Below, one piece after another: positions 1 to 7,191 of a DNA stretch of 20,410 nt. The notes beneath the pieces are model-generated. The model did no database searches. It was given only the letters and a program-made list of their open reading frames with translations, and had not been told where the DNA came from. This stretch comes from an uncultured Collinsella sp. (GTDB lineage: Bacteria; Actinomycetota; Coriobacteriia; Coriobacteriales; Coriobacteriaceae): contig CATZKS010000023.1 of the NCBI GenBank assembly GCA_958421035.1, forward strand, positions 1 to 20,410, written 5' to 3'. Made by a program: the position numbers and the translations under genes. Within the stretch, counting starts at the first letter, position 1, and each line of letters begins with the position of its first letter.

Positions 1-11
1 ACCGCAGGAAG

Positions 12-38
12 CTTGGATACGCCTAGGCGCGGTCCAAG
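12..38. repeat. Small hairpin at the left edge
   Basis: Arms CTTGGA (12-17) and TCCAAG (33-38) enclose the perfect palindrome CGCCTAGGCG (20-29). There is no T-run on either side, so it is not an obvious terminator. It lies just outside the half-palindrome at 56-101. I see no gene in bases 1-240; the stretch holds this hairpin, two repeat-family members and the terminator of the surface protein gene. Confidence 0.4.
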
Positions 39-55
39 AAATCGTCCGCACCCCC

Positions 56-101
56 GTTTAAGGCTTCTAGCCCATAAAACAGTCCCTATTTCACCGCAAC
101 T
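56..101. repeat. Half copy of the GCGGTGATATACGGACTG palindrome family (copy 1)
   Basis: The right arm (77-101) matches the right arm of the intact copy at 7153-7177 with one substitution (CCCTATT for CCGTATT). The loop (AAGGCTTCTAGCCCATA) resembles that copy's loop GAGGCTTCTGGCTTGTA. The sequence where the left arm should be (about 31-55) is unrelated and cannot pair, so this copy is truncated or decayed. A purine-rich flank (CCAAGGGGA) follows, similar to the GATGAGGGGA after copy 2. Confidence 0.75.
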
Positions 102-112
102 GCCAAGGGGAC

Positions 113-153
113 CAGGGTAGTCAAAAATGCCCCGTCCCAAATTAGCTGCCCTG
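113..153. repeat. GCCCCRTCCCAAATTRGCTGC box, copy 1
   Basis: Bases 113-149 align with 7070-7105: both start CAGGG(T/C)AG, have an A-run, then GCCCC(G/A)TCCCAAATT(A/G)GCTGC, with one single-base gap and a few substitutions. The ends CAGGGTAG and CTGCCCTG are near-complementary. On the minus strand it reads GGGACGGGGCATTTTTG, which is terminator-like. Here it lies after a palindrome copy; at the other site it lies before one. Confidence 0.7.
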
Positions 154-164
154 CAGTCAAACGA

Positions 165-202
165 AAGGCCTCCCGATTCCCCGACGAGAACCGAGAGGCC
201 TT
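165..202 (-). terminator. Rho-independent terminator of the giant surface protein gene
   Basis: AAGGCCTC (165-172) pairs with GAGGCCTT (195-202). The stem extends inward with G-U pairs to about 15 bp. On the minus strand the stem is followed by TTTCGTTT. It lies about 40 bases past the stop codon of the surface protein gene. It is nearly symmetric, so it may also stop transcription entering from the left. Confidence 0.8.
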
Positions 203-240
203 CTTGTGTCCTAGAACCCTAAGGCTCTGAGCTCGCAGCC

Positions 241-3200
241 TTATTCCGCGCGATGGCGCAGTTTTTCAATCGCTGCGGCAATCAGCGCCAGCAGGCCGGT
301 TCCGCCAAGCGCTGCGACGGCCACGGCAGTGTTATCGCCCGTCTCGACCAGGCTTCCCTTAGCGGCCTTCTTGCCATTCTTCTTGCCCGAAGGATCCTTG
401 GCATCGGGCTTGGCACCGTTATCCTTGCCGCCTGTCGGTTCCTGTACAACAACAGGCTCAACAACCTCGACGGTCACCGAAGCAGTGAGCTGCTGAGGCG
501 CCGGCGTCTCCGCAGCGTCATCCTCGGCAAGCGTCGCAATCGCCGCAGCGTCACCGTCAACGGGCATCGTCGCGGTAATGACGACGGTTCCGTTCTTGAG
601 GGCCTTGACCTTACCGTTCTCGACCGTAGCGATCGTCGGGTCGGACGAGACCCACGTCACGGCACCACGCAGCAGAGCGCCATCGGCCGCATTGCTCGCC
701 GCGGCAGCAAGGTCAATTTCCTTGCCGCGCTCTACCTTGAGCACGGTTTCGGCAGTCGTGGCCTTGCCGTTTTGGTCAACGATAACGAGGCCCTTGGCCG
801 CCGGGCGCAGCTTAACGCGTACCATGCAGCTGACTGTAAGCTCCGTACCGCGAACCTTACCGTCCACGGTCACATCATCGGCACCCCAATCCAGTGCGGG
901 GACATTCTCCCAATCGACATCGTAGTCTTCCTGGCTGTCGTCCTTCATCATCACGGAGACCTTCTTGGGCAGCGCCTTCAGCACATCGGCGGCAGAGCTT
1001 GCCTCGAACACCTCAACGGGAGCGAACGTCGCAGGCCTCACGGGAATCTCACTTGCCGGCGTCTCGACGACCAGTTTGCAGGTCGCTTTGAGCGTCGCGC
1101 CCTCAACGGAGCCCCCAATCGTGTACTCGCCAACGGCGGCAAGATGCTTGTCCAGGCCATCCGTATTCCACGTGACCGAGGCCTCGTCTGTGTGACCATC
1201 GGAATAGGTCACGGTGACCTTCTTGGGCAGCTGCCCCGTCACGGTATCGGCCTTGGCATCGCGCTCAACCGTGATCTGCGGCACCTCGGCAACCTTGTTG
1301 ATCGTCGTCGTGGAGGTAACAATGACCTCGACAGGCAGGTTACCGTTCACCGTCACGCCCTTGGCGACGACGCTGTTGCCGTACGTGTCGGCCGCGGCAG
1401 GAACCTCAGTCCATGTAATCACGGACTCCGCCGTCGTCTTGCCGTCCTTCATGAGCACGATCGCCTTAACGCCCTTGAGTGCCTCACGCACGGCATCGGC
1501 TGACGCGCCTTCGGGAACGTTAACTCCCGCGAGAGGCTCAACAGAGGCCGGAATCTCGGCATTGCTCTTCACGACCGTGACCGTGCACTTGGCCTTAACC
1601 GAAGTGCCCTCTACCTTGCCCTCAAGCGCAACATCACCCAGCTTGCCAAGGGCATCTGCCGTGAGCGGGGCCTTATCCCACGTGACGGCAGCGGCCTTCG
1701 TCGAGCCATCAGACATGTTAAGCGTCACCTGGGTGGGCAGAGCAATGTCGTCGGCGGCAGTGTTGCGAGCAACCGAAAGCTTGATGTCAGCGACGCTCTC
1801 AACGACCGGCACCAGGTTGACCGTAGCCTTTACCTCAAAGCCGCCAACTGAGGTTTTGCCCGTAACGACAAAGCTTGTACCGTCATTCTTAATGGTGACG
1901 GCGTCCTTGGGAGCAGTCCAGTCGATCTTCGAATCGACCTCGGATCCGTCTTTCATGGCGACCTTCACGGTCTTGGGCAGGGCGGCCACAACAGCCTCGG
2001 GCTTCGCCCCGTCGTCGAGCGTCACAGCGTCAACCGTACCAGCCAGGTGATCAGGAATCTCACGAAGCGGTTTGACGACCTTGATGGTGCACTCCGCCTT
2101 CTGATCCGTGCCGGCAACCTTGCCCTTGACCGTGACCTCGCCCTCCTTGGCAAAGTCCTTGTCGGATAGACCCTTGGTGTCCCACTTCACGTCGACATCG
2201 GACTCAGTATCATCCGAGTAAATCGCCGTGACCGTGGCGGGCAGCTTGGCTAAAACGTCGTCCGCCTTGGTGCCGCGCACGACCACAATGTCTTCAGCGA
2301 CATCGATGTCGACAATATGCGCCGTCACCTTGACCTGAACCTTAACGGTCATGCCGTTGTCCGTTAGACCCGTAACCTCAAACTCGGTGCCGGCACGGCC
2401 CAGGCTGTCGACCTGAGACCACTTAACGGGCGTCTCGTTCTTGGTCTTACCGTCCTTCATGACCACCGTCACCTTGGACGGCAGTTTATCCATAAGGTCG
2501 CTGACCTTGGCATTGTCCGCAATCTCAACAACATCGATCGGCTCGACGTGGTCGGGCGTCTGGGCATCCTGATCCACCACGGTCACATTGCAGGTCACCT
2601 TGGCACCGTTGAGCTTAACCGTGCCCGTGATCGCCACGGTGCCGGTTCCGTTGAGCAGCTTGTCCGTGACGTTAGAAAGATCCCAAACGTCAATGTCGAG
2701 CAAATCGGTCGAGCCGTCGGAGTAAGTCGCCACAACTTGCTTGGGCATCTGGGCGTACAGATCCTGCTTGGACGTGCCCTTGGCAACACTAAACGACTTG
2801 GCCTCGAGCTTGGTAATGGTTCGCGGCGCCTCGGAGACGTTGACGTACACGATAGCGTTGACGTTGTCGACATCCTTGAGCTTACCGACGAGTTTGTATG
2901 TCCCCTTCTTGGCGAGCGGCTTGGAGAGGTCGATGCCGTCGGTGTCGGTCCACTTTTCGATCTCGATGCCGCCTAAACTGCCCCGAGTATCCCGCGCTGA
3001 GCCATCCGAGAAATATACGGACACGGCATCTGGCAGCTCCAGCATCGATCCGACCGTGGTGTTGACCACAACGGCCTCGGGCTGCAGCGCCACCTTCTTC
3101 GCCTTCTTGTCGGCAACCGTCACCTTGGCGGTCACGTTGCCGTTCTCGTCCACGCCGACCTTCTGGCCCTCATCGTCCACAAGCGCCATAACAGCAGCGG

Positions 3201-6200
3201 CATTAAAGCCGACCACATGGCCCGTCGCATAGAACGTGCCAGGCCGCTCGTACTTCTCGGGCGCAATCGGATCCCAATCAATAGCCGCCGTCGAAACGGA
3301 GCCGTCGCTCATCTCGACCGCCATCTTGGAAGGCATGGCAGGCGCAGTGCCCGCCTTGGTGGTCACTGCGGTCTCGCCGTTATCGATTGCCTTCTCAACG
3401 CCTTGGATAACGATCTTGGTCTGAACAGTGAGACCGGTGTTAGTGTCGTCACCGTATCCGTCGAGGCCGCTTGCAAACAGCGTGCCAGACACTGTCGTGA
3501 CCTGACCCGACTCTCCGGTATAAACCGAGGGACGAACGTAATCCCATTGAACCTGGGCATTATGAGTTTTGCCGTCACTCGTGGCAACCGAGACATTCCA
3601 CGGCAGCTCGGGGAAAACACCGCTGGCCGTATTAATGCGCTCAGGAACGCTAACGGAGGTGACGGAACAGACGTCAACAGTGATTGTCGCCTCGGCACCA
3701 CCTTGGAGCTTGCCCTTCACCTTAAACGAACCGTCCTTGGCATACGCGTCTTCGGCGACACGGTCCCATGTGACCTTTTCGCGCTGGGGCTCAGAAGACA
3801 CATCGTTGTCGTATCGAACCTCAAGGTATTCCGGGAGCATCGGCTTGGTGCCGGGGACGGTCCATATGGTTCCGCCCTGAACCGAGGTTGCCTTACTCGC
3901 GATCTTAACGGTGGCAGTAATCGGAACGTCAACCGCCTGCATGCCGCTCCCCGTGCTAAAGCTAATTGTTGCAGTGCCGCGGACCACGCCGCCCTTGGTC
4001 CAATCGAAGCCCTTCGTGTTCCACTTGGCCTCGGCGTATTTGTGCGAATAATCCGGATGCTCGACCGCATCGGGGCTAACAAGTTCGGCATAGCTAGGAA
4101 GCATGGCGGTGCCGTCGCTGCCCTTGAGCACTGTAATGGTTTGTGGCTGAGCCTCCCAGTTTTTAGTCACGATGACGTGCACTTTCACGGGGATATTCGT
4201 TCCGGCGACCGTTCCGGTAATCGTGCAGTCCTTCTGGGGGCACCTATCGTAGGTATCCCAGTTGACGCCGAGACTGTCAAAAGTCGTTCCATCCTGCAAT
4301 ACGCCGGACACGTAGAAGTAGTCCAGATTGACTTCCTCACCGGGGTAAATAACGCGCCAGTCCTCGTACGACTGCCCAAGCGTCACGCCATTCTCGCTAT
4401 AGTTATTGACGCCCTTGACCTCGCTGCACACCGCGATCGCGTTGACCTTCGCCAGCGAGCCAGTGATAGTACCGGTAATTTCGTACTCGCCAGGCTTGCC
4501 GTCCAGCAGTTCTTGAGGAAACTCATCCCAGCTATAAGGCTGCCCCGACGAATACTGGGGATAGAACGAGCTGCCATCCGACAAATACAGCGTGGATGTG
4601 TAGCGCGGAGCCAGAAGTCCGGCGCCGGGAACATAAGCAATCTTGCCGATGTTGCTGTCCTCGAGATCGCAGACGTTGACCGTCGCCGTAGCCGGAATGT
4701 TAGAGCCGGTAAAATATCCGCTAACCGTAATCTGGCCAAGGTTCTTTAGGGCGTCCTGACTAATCGTCGACCACTGAACGGGGAAATTGCCTCGCGAGCC
4801 ATTCCACATCGTGGCCTCGATTGAACCCGGCATATTGGGCTGGCAACCGATAAGCGTGCTTGTCGATGTCGAGGAAGGCATCTGCAGGGCGCGGACGGAG
4901 ATGGTCGCCGTGACTCGATTGCTGTCACCCAGCTCCACCTGAGTAGACGATGAAGATGAGGTATTGGTCCAATACGACAGCGAACCGGAAAGCTTAAACG
5001 ACCCCTCACTTGCCACCTGCGTGTCCAAAATAGGGTCCCACGCAATGTTGCACTGCTTCTTTGTACCGTCGGTGAATGCAACCTCAACGCTGTAGGGAAG
5101 ACCGCCGCCCGTTGTAGGACGTACGCCGACGGGCGTGTTAACGGGAGCAAGAGCGTCGATAGAGGCAACTTCTTTGACCTCGACCTGAGCAGTTACCTTT
5201 AGGCCATTAGCGGCTGAAGATTCGTTATATGTCACAAGCGTGCCCGTGACCGTATAGGTGCCTGCCTTTTGGAATTGAGACACGTCGGCGTTGTCCCAGT
5301 TAACCTGATAACCTTGGGTGTATGTAGTGTTATTTGACTGCGTAAACGGGAAATAGACATACGTGCTAAGAGGAGAAATGTCGCCGACCACGCGCTCGAA
5401 CCTCAGAGAATTAAGATCGAGTACGTCCTTAGGATCTTTGACGGTAACGGTGCAGGTAACCTCACGGTAATCAAAACCGTTTAGTTTACCTTTAACCGTA
5501 AACGAGCCCACCTTAGAGTAAAGCGACGCGTCGAAAGAATCCCAAGACACCGGGATCTGCTCGGTGACCCCGCTATCAAAGACAACCGAAGCAGAATACG
5601 GCAGAGACGGGACCTCACCAGTTAGGGTCGTACACGTCAACTCGGTCTGGACGCTCTTAACAGAGCGGACTGCGACCGTGCACTGTGCGAGCATAGAGGG
5701 ATAGCTCTTCAAATGTCCCTCGACAACAAAGGTTCCTTCCTTTTGGTACTGATCAGCCGAGATCTCATTCCACTCAACAGGGCATGTATAAGATTGACCA
5801 TTTGAATAATTGACCGAAATGCTGGACGGAAGCGCGGGAGCAATACCAGCTGCAGTCCATACCCATGAGCCATTACTGGTTGAACGGGGAACGTACACCT
5901 TAAGTACACCGCTCACTTCGTACGGCTCCGCGAGCGTGATCCAGTTGTTGTTCACGCTAACGCCGGTAATCTGTCCGGTAATGGGGACTTCGGATTCCTC
6001 CGTCGCCGTATCAAATGCCGTCTGCGACTTTTCGTCCCAATCAACATACGCCGAGGTCTCGGTGCCATCCGACAGCTTTACCTTAACGCTCGAAGATTGG
6101 ATCTGGCCGTAGTAATCGGCACCGACATATTTTTCCAGAATCGGGTTGGCGTCGATCGACTCGACCGTAATGCCACTTTCGTTGCTCGTCTCTGTGACAT

Positions 6201-6693
6201 CAGGGGCGTTTACTGCCGCCGGATCTACCACTGCCGGGTCCGCCGTAACAGCTTCGACAACCACGCGCTGCTTGACCGTCTGCGTGGTGCCGTCGACGGT
6301 ACCCTCAAACTCATACGAGCCGGCAGGCAGCTGCGCCAAGGTTGCCGGAGCATCGGCGCCGTTCAGCTTCCAGATGACGTTTTCCTGCTTGGTGGTACCG
6401 CTCTCGTAGGTTGCCGTTACAGTTTGGGGCAGCGTGGCGTCGGATCCCTCGGCAACATGTAGCTCGTTCAGGCTGGCAAAAGAGGCGATCTTGTCTTCAC
6501 TCTGGTCTTGCGAGGTTGCCTGACCGGTGTCCGCAGACGTGGCAGCCGCACCCGTCGCATCGCTTTGCTCGGCAACGACTTGGGTAGTATCACCCTGCAT
6601 CATCTCGGCGAACGCCTGCGGCGGCACCGAGCCGACCGTCATCGTCAGAGCCAAACCCGCGGTAATGGCCGCGTTGACATGCCTTCTGTTCAT
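241..6693 (-). CDS. Giant secreted Ig-like repeat protein with sortase anchor (putative adhesin)
   Basis: 2150 residues. The reading frame stays open to 7041, but the start is set at 6693 because GGGAGGAAACATG gives a strong ribosome site and a Sec signal peptide follows directly (MNRRH, hydrophobic core, likely cut after AFA at residue 29). A Ser/Thr/Gln/Asp-rich linker follows (about 30-70). Then come about 22 repeats of 70-95 residues of the bacterial Ig-like (Big_4/PF07532) type; each has a Y/M-S/K-DG turn, a V-x-W-D strand and a closing GTV/GKV strand. A single Big_2-like domain (VTWVSSDPTIATVENGKVKA) comes next. A Gly/Lys/Asp-rich wall-spanning linker precedes LVETG (2115-2119), a hydrophobic stretch and the basic tail EKLRHRAE. 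This is the layout of a sortase-anchored surface stalk. No enzyme or ligand-binding domain is recognisable, so adhesion or an S-layer-like role is inference. N-terminal repeats are more divergent than C-terminal ones, which alternate between two types. Confidence 0.9.
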   Translation of the reverse strand: MNRRHVNAAITAGLALTMTVGSVPPQAFAEMMQGDTTQVVAEQSDATGAAATSADTGQATSQDQSEDKIASFASLNELHVAEGSDATLPQTVTATYESGTTKQENVIWKLNGADAPATLAQLPAGSYEFEGTVDGTTQTVKQRVVVEAVTADPAVVDPAAVNAPDVTETSNESGITVESIDANPILEKYVGADYYGQIQSSSVKVKLSDGTETSAYVDWDEKSQTAFDTATEESEVPITGQITGVSVNNNWITLAEPYEVSGVLKVYVPRSTSNGSWVWTAAGIAPALPSSISVNYSNGQSYTCPVEWNEISADQYQKEGTFVVEGHLKSYPSMLAQCTVAVRSVKSVQTELTCTTLTGEVPSLPYSASVVFDSGVTEQIPVSWDSFDASLYSKVGSFTVKGKLNGFDYREVTCTVTVKDPKDVLDLNSLRFERVVGDISPLSTYVYFPFTQSNNTTYTQGYQVNWDNADVSQFQKAGTYTVTGTLVTYNESSAANGLKVTAQVEVKEVASIDALAPVNTPVGVRPTTGGGLPYSVEVAFTDGTKKQCNIAWDPILDTQVASEGSFKLSGSLSYWTNTSSSSSTQVELGDSNRVTATISVRALQMPSSTSTSTLIGCQPNMPGSIEATMWNGSRGNFPVQWSTISQDALKNLGQITVSGYFTGSNIPATATVNVCDLEDSNIGKIAYVPGAGLLAPRYTSTLYLSDGSSFYPQYSSGQPYSWDEFPQELLDGKPGEYEITGTITGSLAKVNAIAVCSEVKGVNNYSENGVTLGQSYEDWRVIYPGEEVNLDYFYVSGVLQDGTTFDSLGVNWDTYDRCPQKDCTITGTVAGTNIPVKVHVIVTKNWEAQPQTITVLKGSDGTAMLPSYAELVSPDAVEHPDYSHKYAEAKWNTKGFDWTKGGVVRGTATISFSTGSGMQAVDVPITATVKIASKATSVQGGTIWTVPGTKPMLPEYLEVRYDNDVSSEPQREKVTWDRVAEDAYAKDGSFKVKGKLQGGAEATITVDVCSVTSVSVPERINTASGVFPELPWNVSVATSDGKTHNAQVQWDYVRPSVYTGESGQVTTVSGTLFASGLDGYGDDTNTGLTVQTKIVIQGVEKAIDNGETAVTTKAGTAPAMPSKMAVEMSDGSVSTAAIDWDPIAPEKYERPGTFYATGHVVGFNAAAVMALVDDEGQKVGVDENGNVTAKVTVADKKAKKVALQPEAVVVNTTVGSMLELPDAVSVYFSDGSARDTRGSLGGIEIEKWTDTDGIDLSKPLAKKGTYKLVGKLKDVDNVNAIVYVNVSEAPRTITKLEAKSFSVAKGTSKQDLYAQMPKQVVATYSDGSTDLLDIDVWDLSNVTDKLLNGTGTVAITGTVKLNGAKVTCNVTVVDQDAQTPDHVEPIDVVEIADNAKVSDLMDKLPSKVTVVMKDGKTKNETPVKWSQVDSLGRAGTEFEVTGLTDNGMTVKVQVKVTAHIVDIDVAEDIVVVRGTKADDVLAKLPATVTAIYSDDTESDVDVKWDTKGLSDKDFAKEGEVTVKGKVAGTDQKAECTIKVVKPLREIPDHLAGTVDAVTLDDGAKPEAVVAALPKTVKVAMKDGSEVDSKIDWTAPKDAVTIKNDGTSFVVTGKTSVGGFEVKATVNLVPVVESVADIKLSVARNTAADDIALPTQVTLNMSDGSTKAAAVTWDKAPLTADALGKLGDVALEGKVEGTSVKAKCTVTVVKSNAEIPASVEPLAGVNVPEGASADAVREALKGVKAIVLMKDGKTTAESVITWTEVPAAADTYGNSVVAKGVTVNGNLPVEVIVTSTTTINKVAEVPQITVERDAKADTVTGQLPKKVTVTYSDGHTDEASVTWNTDGLDKHLAAVGEYTIGGSVEGATLKATCKLVVETPASEIPVRPATFAPVEVFEASSAADVLKALPKKVSVMMKDDSQEDYDVDWENVPALDWGADDVTVDGKVRGTELTVSCMVRVKLRPAAKGLVIVDQNGKATTAETVLKVERGKEIDLAAAASNAADGALLRGAVTWVSSDPTIATVENGKVKALKNGTVVITATMPVDGDAAAIATLAEDDAAETPAPQQLTASVTVEVVEPVVVQEPTGGKDNGAKPDAKDPSGKKNGKKAAKGSLVETGDNTAVAVAALGGTGLLALIAAAIEKLRHRAE

Positions 6694-6703
6694 GTTTCCT
6701 CCC
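6694..6703 (-). promoter_or_regulatory. Ribosome binding site that fixes the surface protein start
   Basis: The minus strand reads GGGAGGAAACATG, so GGGAGG sits a few bases before the ATG at 6693. The frame has no stop for another 116 codons upstream, but that stretch has no ribosome site, runs through intergenic repeats and would bury the signal peptide. Confidence 0.8.
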
Positions 6704-6708
6704 GACAC

Positions 6709-6756
6709 GCTCAACGGACCAAACAGCACTGGTCCGATTGGCAAGTTAAGTTGAGC
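6709..6756 (-). promoter_or_regulatory. Nested hairpin in the leader of the surface protein gene
   Basis: Outer arms GCTCAAC (6709-6715) and GTTGAGC (6750-6756) enclose inner arms CGGACCA (6715-6721) and TGGTCCG (6730-6736). The structure ends about 5 bases from the Shine-Dalgarno sequence, so if transcribed it would form in the 5' untranslated region. I do not recognise a known riboswitch. No clear promoter could be fixed further upstream. Confidence 0.45.
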
Positions 6757-6845
6757 GTATCCTTCGCCGATGGAGGTTTGCAATATGCTACAGGTTAAGC
6801 GGCATAAATGGCTTCGTAAACGGGAGAAATCAGGTGACGTATCTA

Positions 6846-6874
6846 TGTGACAACGGGGCGGTCCCTTTGTCACA
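6846..6874. repeat. TGTGACAA...TTGTCACA palindrome
   Basis: TGTGACAA (6846-6853) and TTGTCACA (6867-6874) are perfect inverted arms. The pairing continues toward the centre as GGGGC/GTCCC with two mismatches and a one-base centre, giving about 14-bp arms. It lies about 150 bases upstream of the surface protein start and outside the 160-bp element that follows. It could be an operator or another intergenic palindrome family; the sequence alone does not decide. Confidence 0.6.
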
Positions 6875-6889
6875 TTGCGATTACGTCGC

Positions 6890-7049
6890 GCCACGAAAAC
6901 GGGCCATCTACTACGTTTAACCCGCATGGGTCGACCATGCGGGTCTTTTTTGAAAACTGGCAAGCCTTTTACCTGCGGTTTTGATTTCACGATTTTCCGT
7001 GTGGTCGAGGGTAGCCTGTCAAACGTAGTAGATAGGCCCATTTCGTGAC
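6890..7049. mobile_element. 160-bp element with imperfect ~30-bp terminal inverted repeats (MITE-like)
   Basis: The left end (6890-6921) contains ATCTACTACGTTT and the right end (7018-7049) its complement AAACGTAGTAGAT. Both extend outward through GGGCC and CACGAAA, with two one-base indels and a few substitutions. Between them lie a 10-bp-stem hairpin with a T-run and about 65 bases of non-coding sequence. No ORF of note is inside, so it cannot move by itself. It might be a miniature element mobilised from elsewhere or a structured RNA locus; target-site duplications are not evident. Confidence 0.6.
6920..6951 (+). terminator. Plus-strand terminator inside the 160-bp element
   Basis: ACCCGCATGG (6920-6929) pairs perfectly with CCATGCGGGT (6935-6944) around a five-base loop and is followed on the plus strand by CTTTTTT (6945-6951). 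The orientation opposes every gene in the window, and no plus-strand gene precedes it. It therefore seems to belong to the inverted-repeat element rather than to a gene. Confidence 0.75.
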
Positions 7050-7069
7050 AAGCGAGTCAACTCGGGGTA

Positions 7070-7105
7070 CAGGGCAGCTAAAAAGCCCCATCCCAAATTG
7101 GCTGC
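7070..7105. repeat. GCCCCRTCCCAAATTRGCTGC box, copy 2
   Basis: The sequence is CAGGGCAGCTAAAAA followed by GCCCCATCCCAAATTGGCTGC, matching 113-149. It is immediately followed by the left arm of a full palindrome copy at 7111. On the minus strand it supplies the GGGATGGGGCTTTTT tail of the folC terminator. Confidence 0.7.
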
Positions 7106-7191
7106 TTTTGAGTTGCGGTGATATACGGACTGTTTGAGGCTTCTGGCTTGTAAAACAGTCCGTATTTCACCGCAACTGATGAGGGGATGGG
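7080..7191 (-). terminator. Composite terminator of folC
   Basis: Directly after the folC stop the minus strand has CCCATCCC (7191-7184), then the 25-bp palindrome hairpin (7177-7111), then GGGATGGG (7094-7087) followed by GCTTTTT (to 7080). The outer 8-bp G+C stem plus the T-run acts as a terminator with a large hairpin nested inside it. A repeat element therefore appears to have been adopted as the gene's 3' end. Confidence 0.6.
7111..7177. repeat. GCGGTGATATACGGACTG palindrome, copy 2
   Basis: The 25-base arms 7111-7135 and 7153-7177 are complementary at 24 of 25 positions, around a 17-base loop (GAGGCTTCTGGCTTGTA). The same arm sequence recurs at 19437-19509 as a perfect palindrome and at 77-101 as a single arm. 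It lies within the 3' untranslated region of folC. Confidence 0.85.

Noticed and set aside
253..1503. 416-codon plus-strand frame opposite the surface protein gene
   Set aside because: Arg/Leu/Gly/His-rich shadow with no ribosome site or domain; its apparent internal repeats merely mirror the Ig repeats of the real gene.
6694..7041. N-terminal extension of the surface protein by 116 codons
   Set aside because: The extension passes through the TGTGACAA palindrome and the 160-bp element, has no ribosome site and would place the signal peptide inside the protein.
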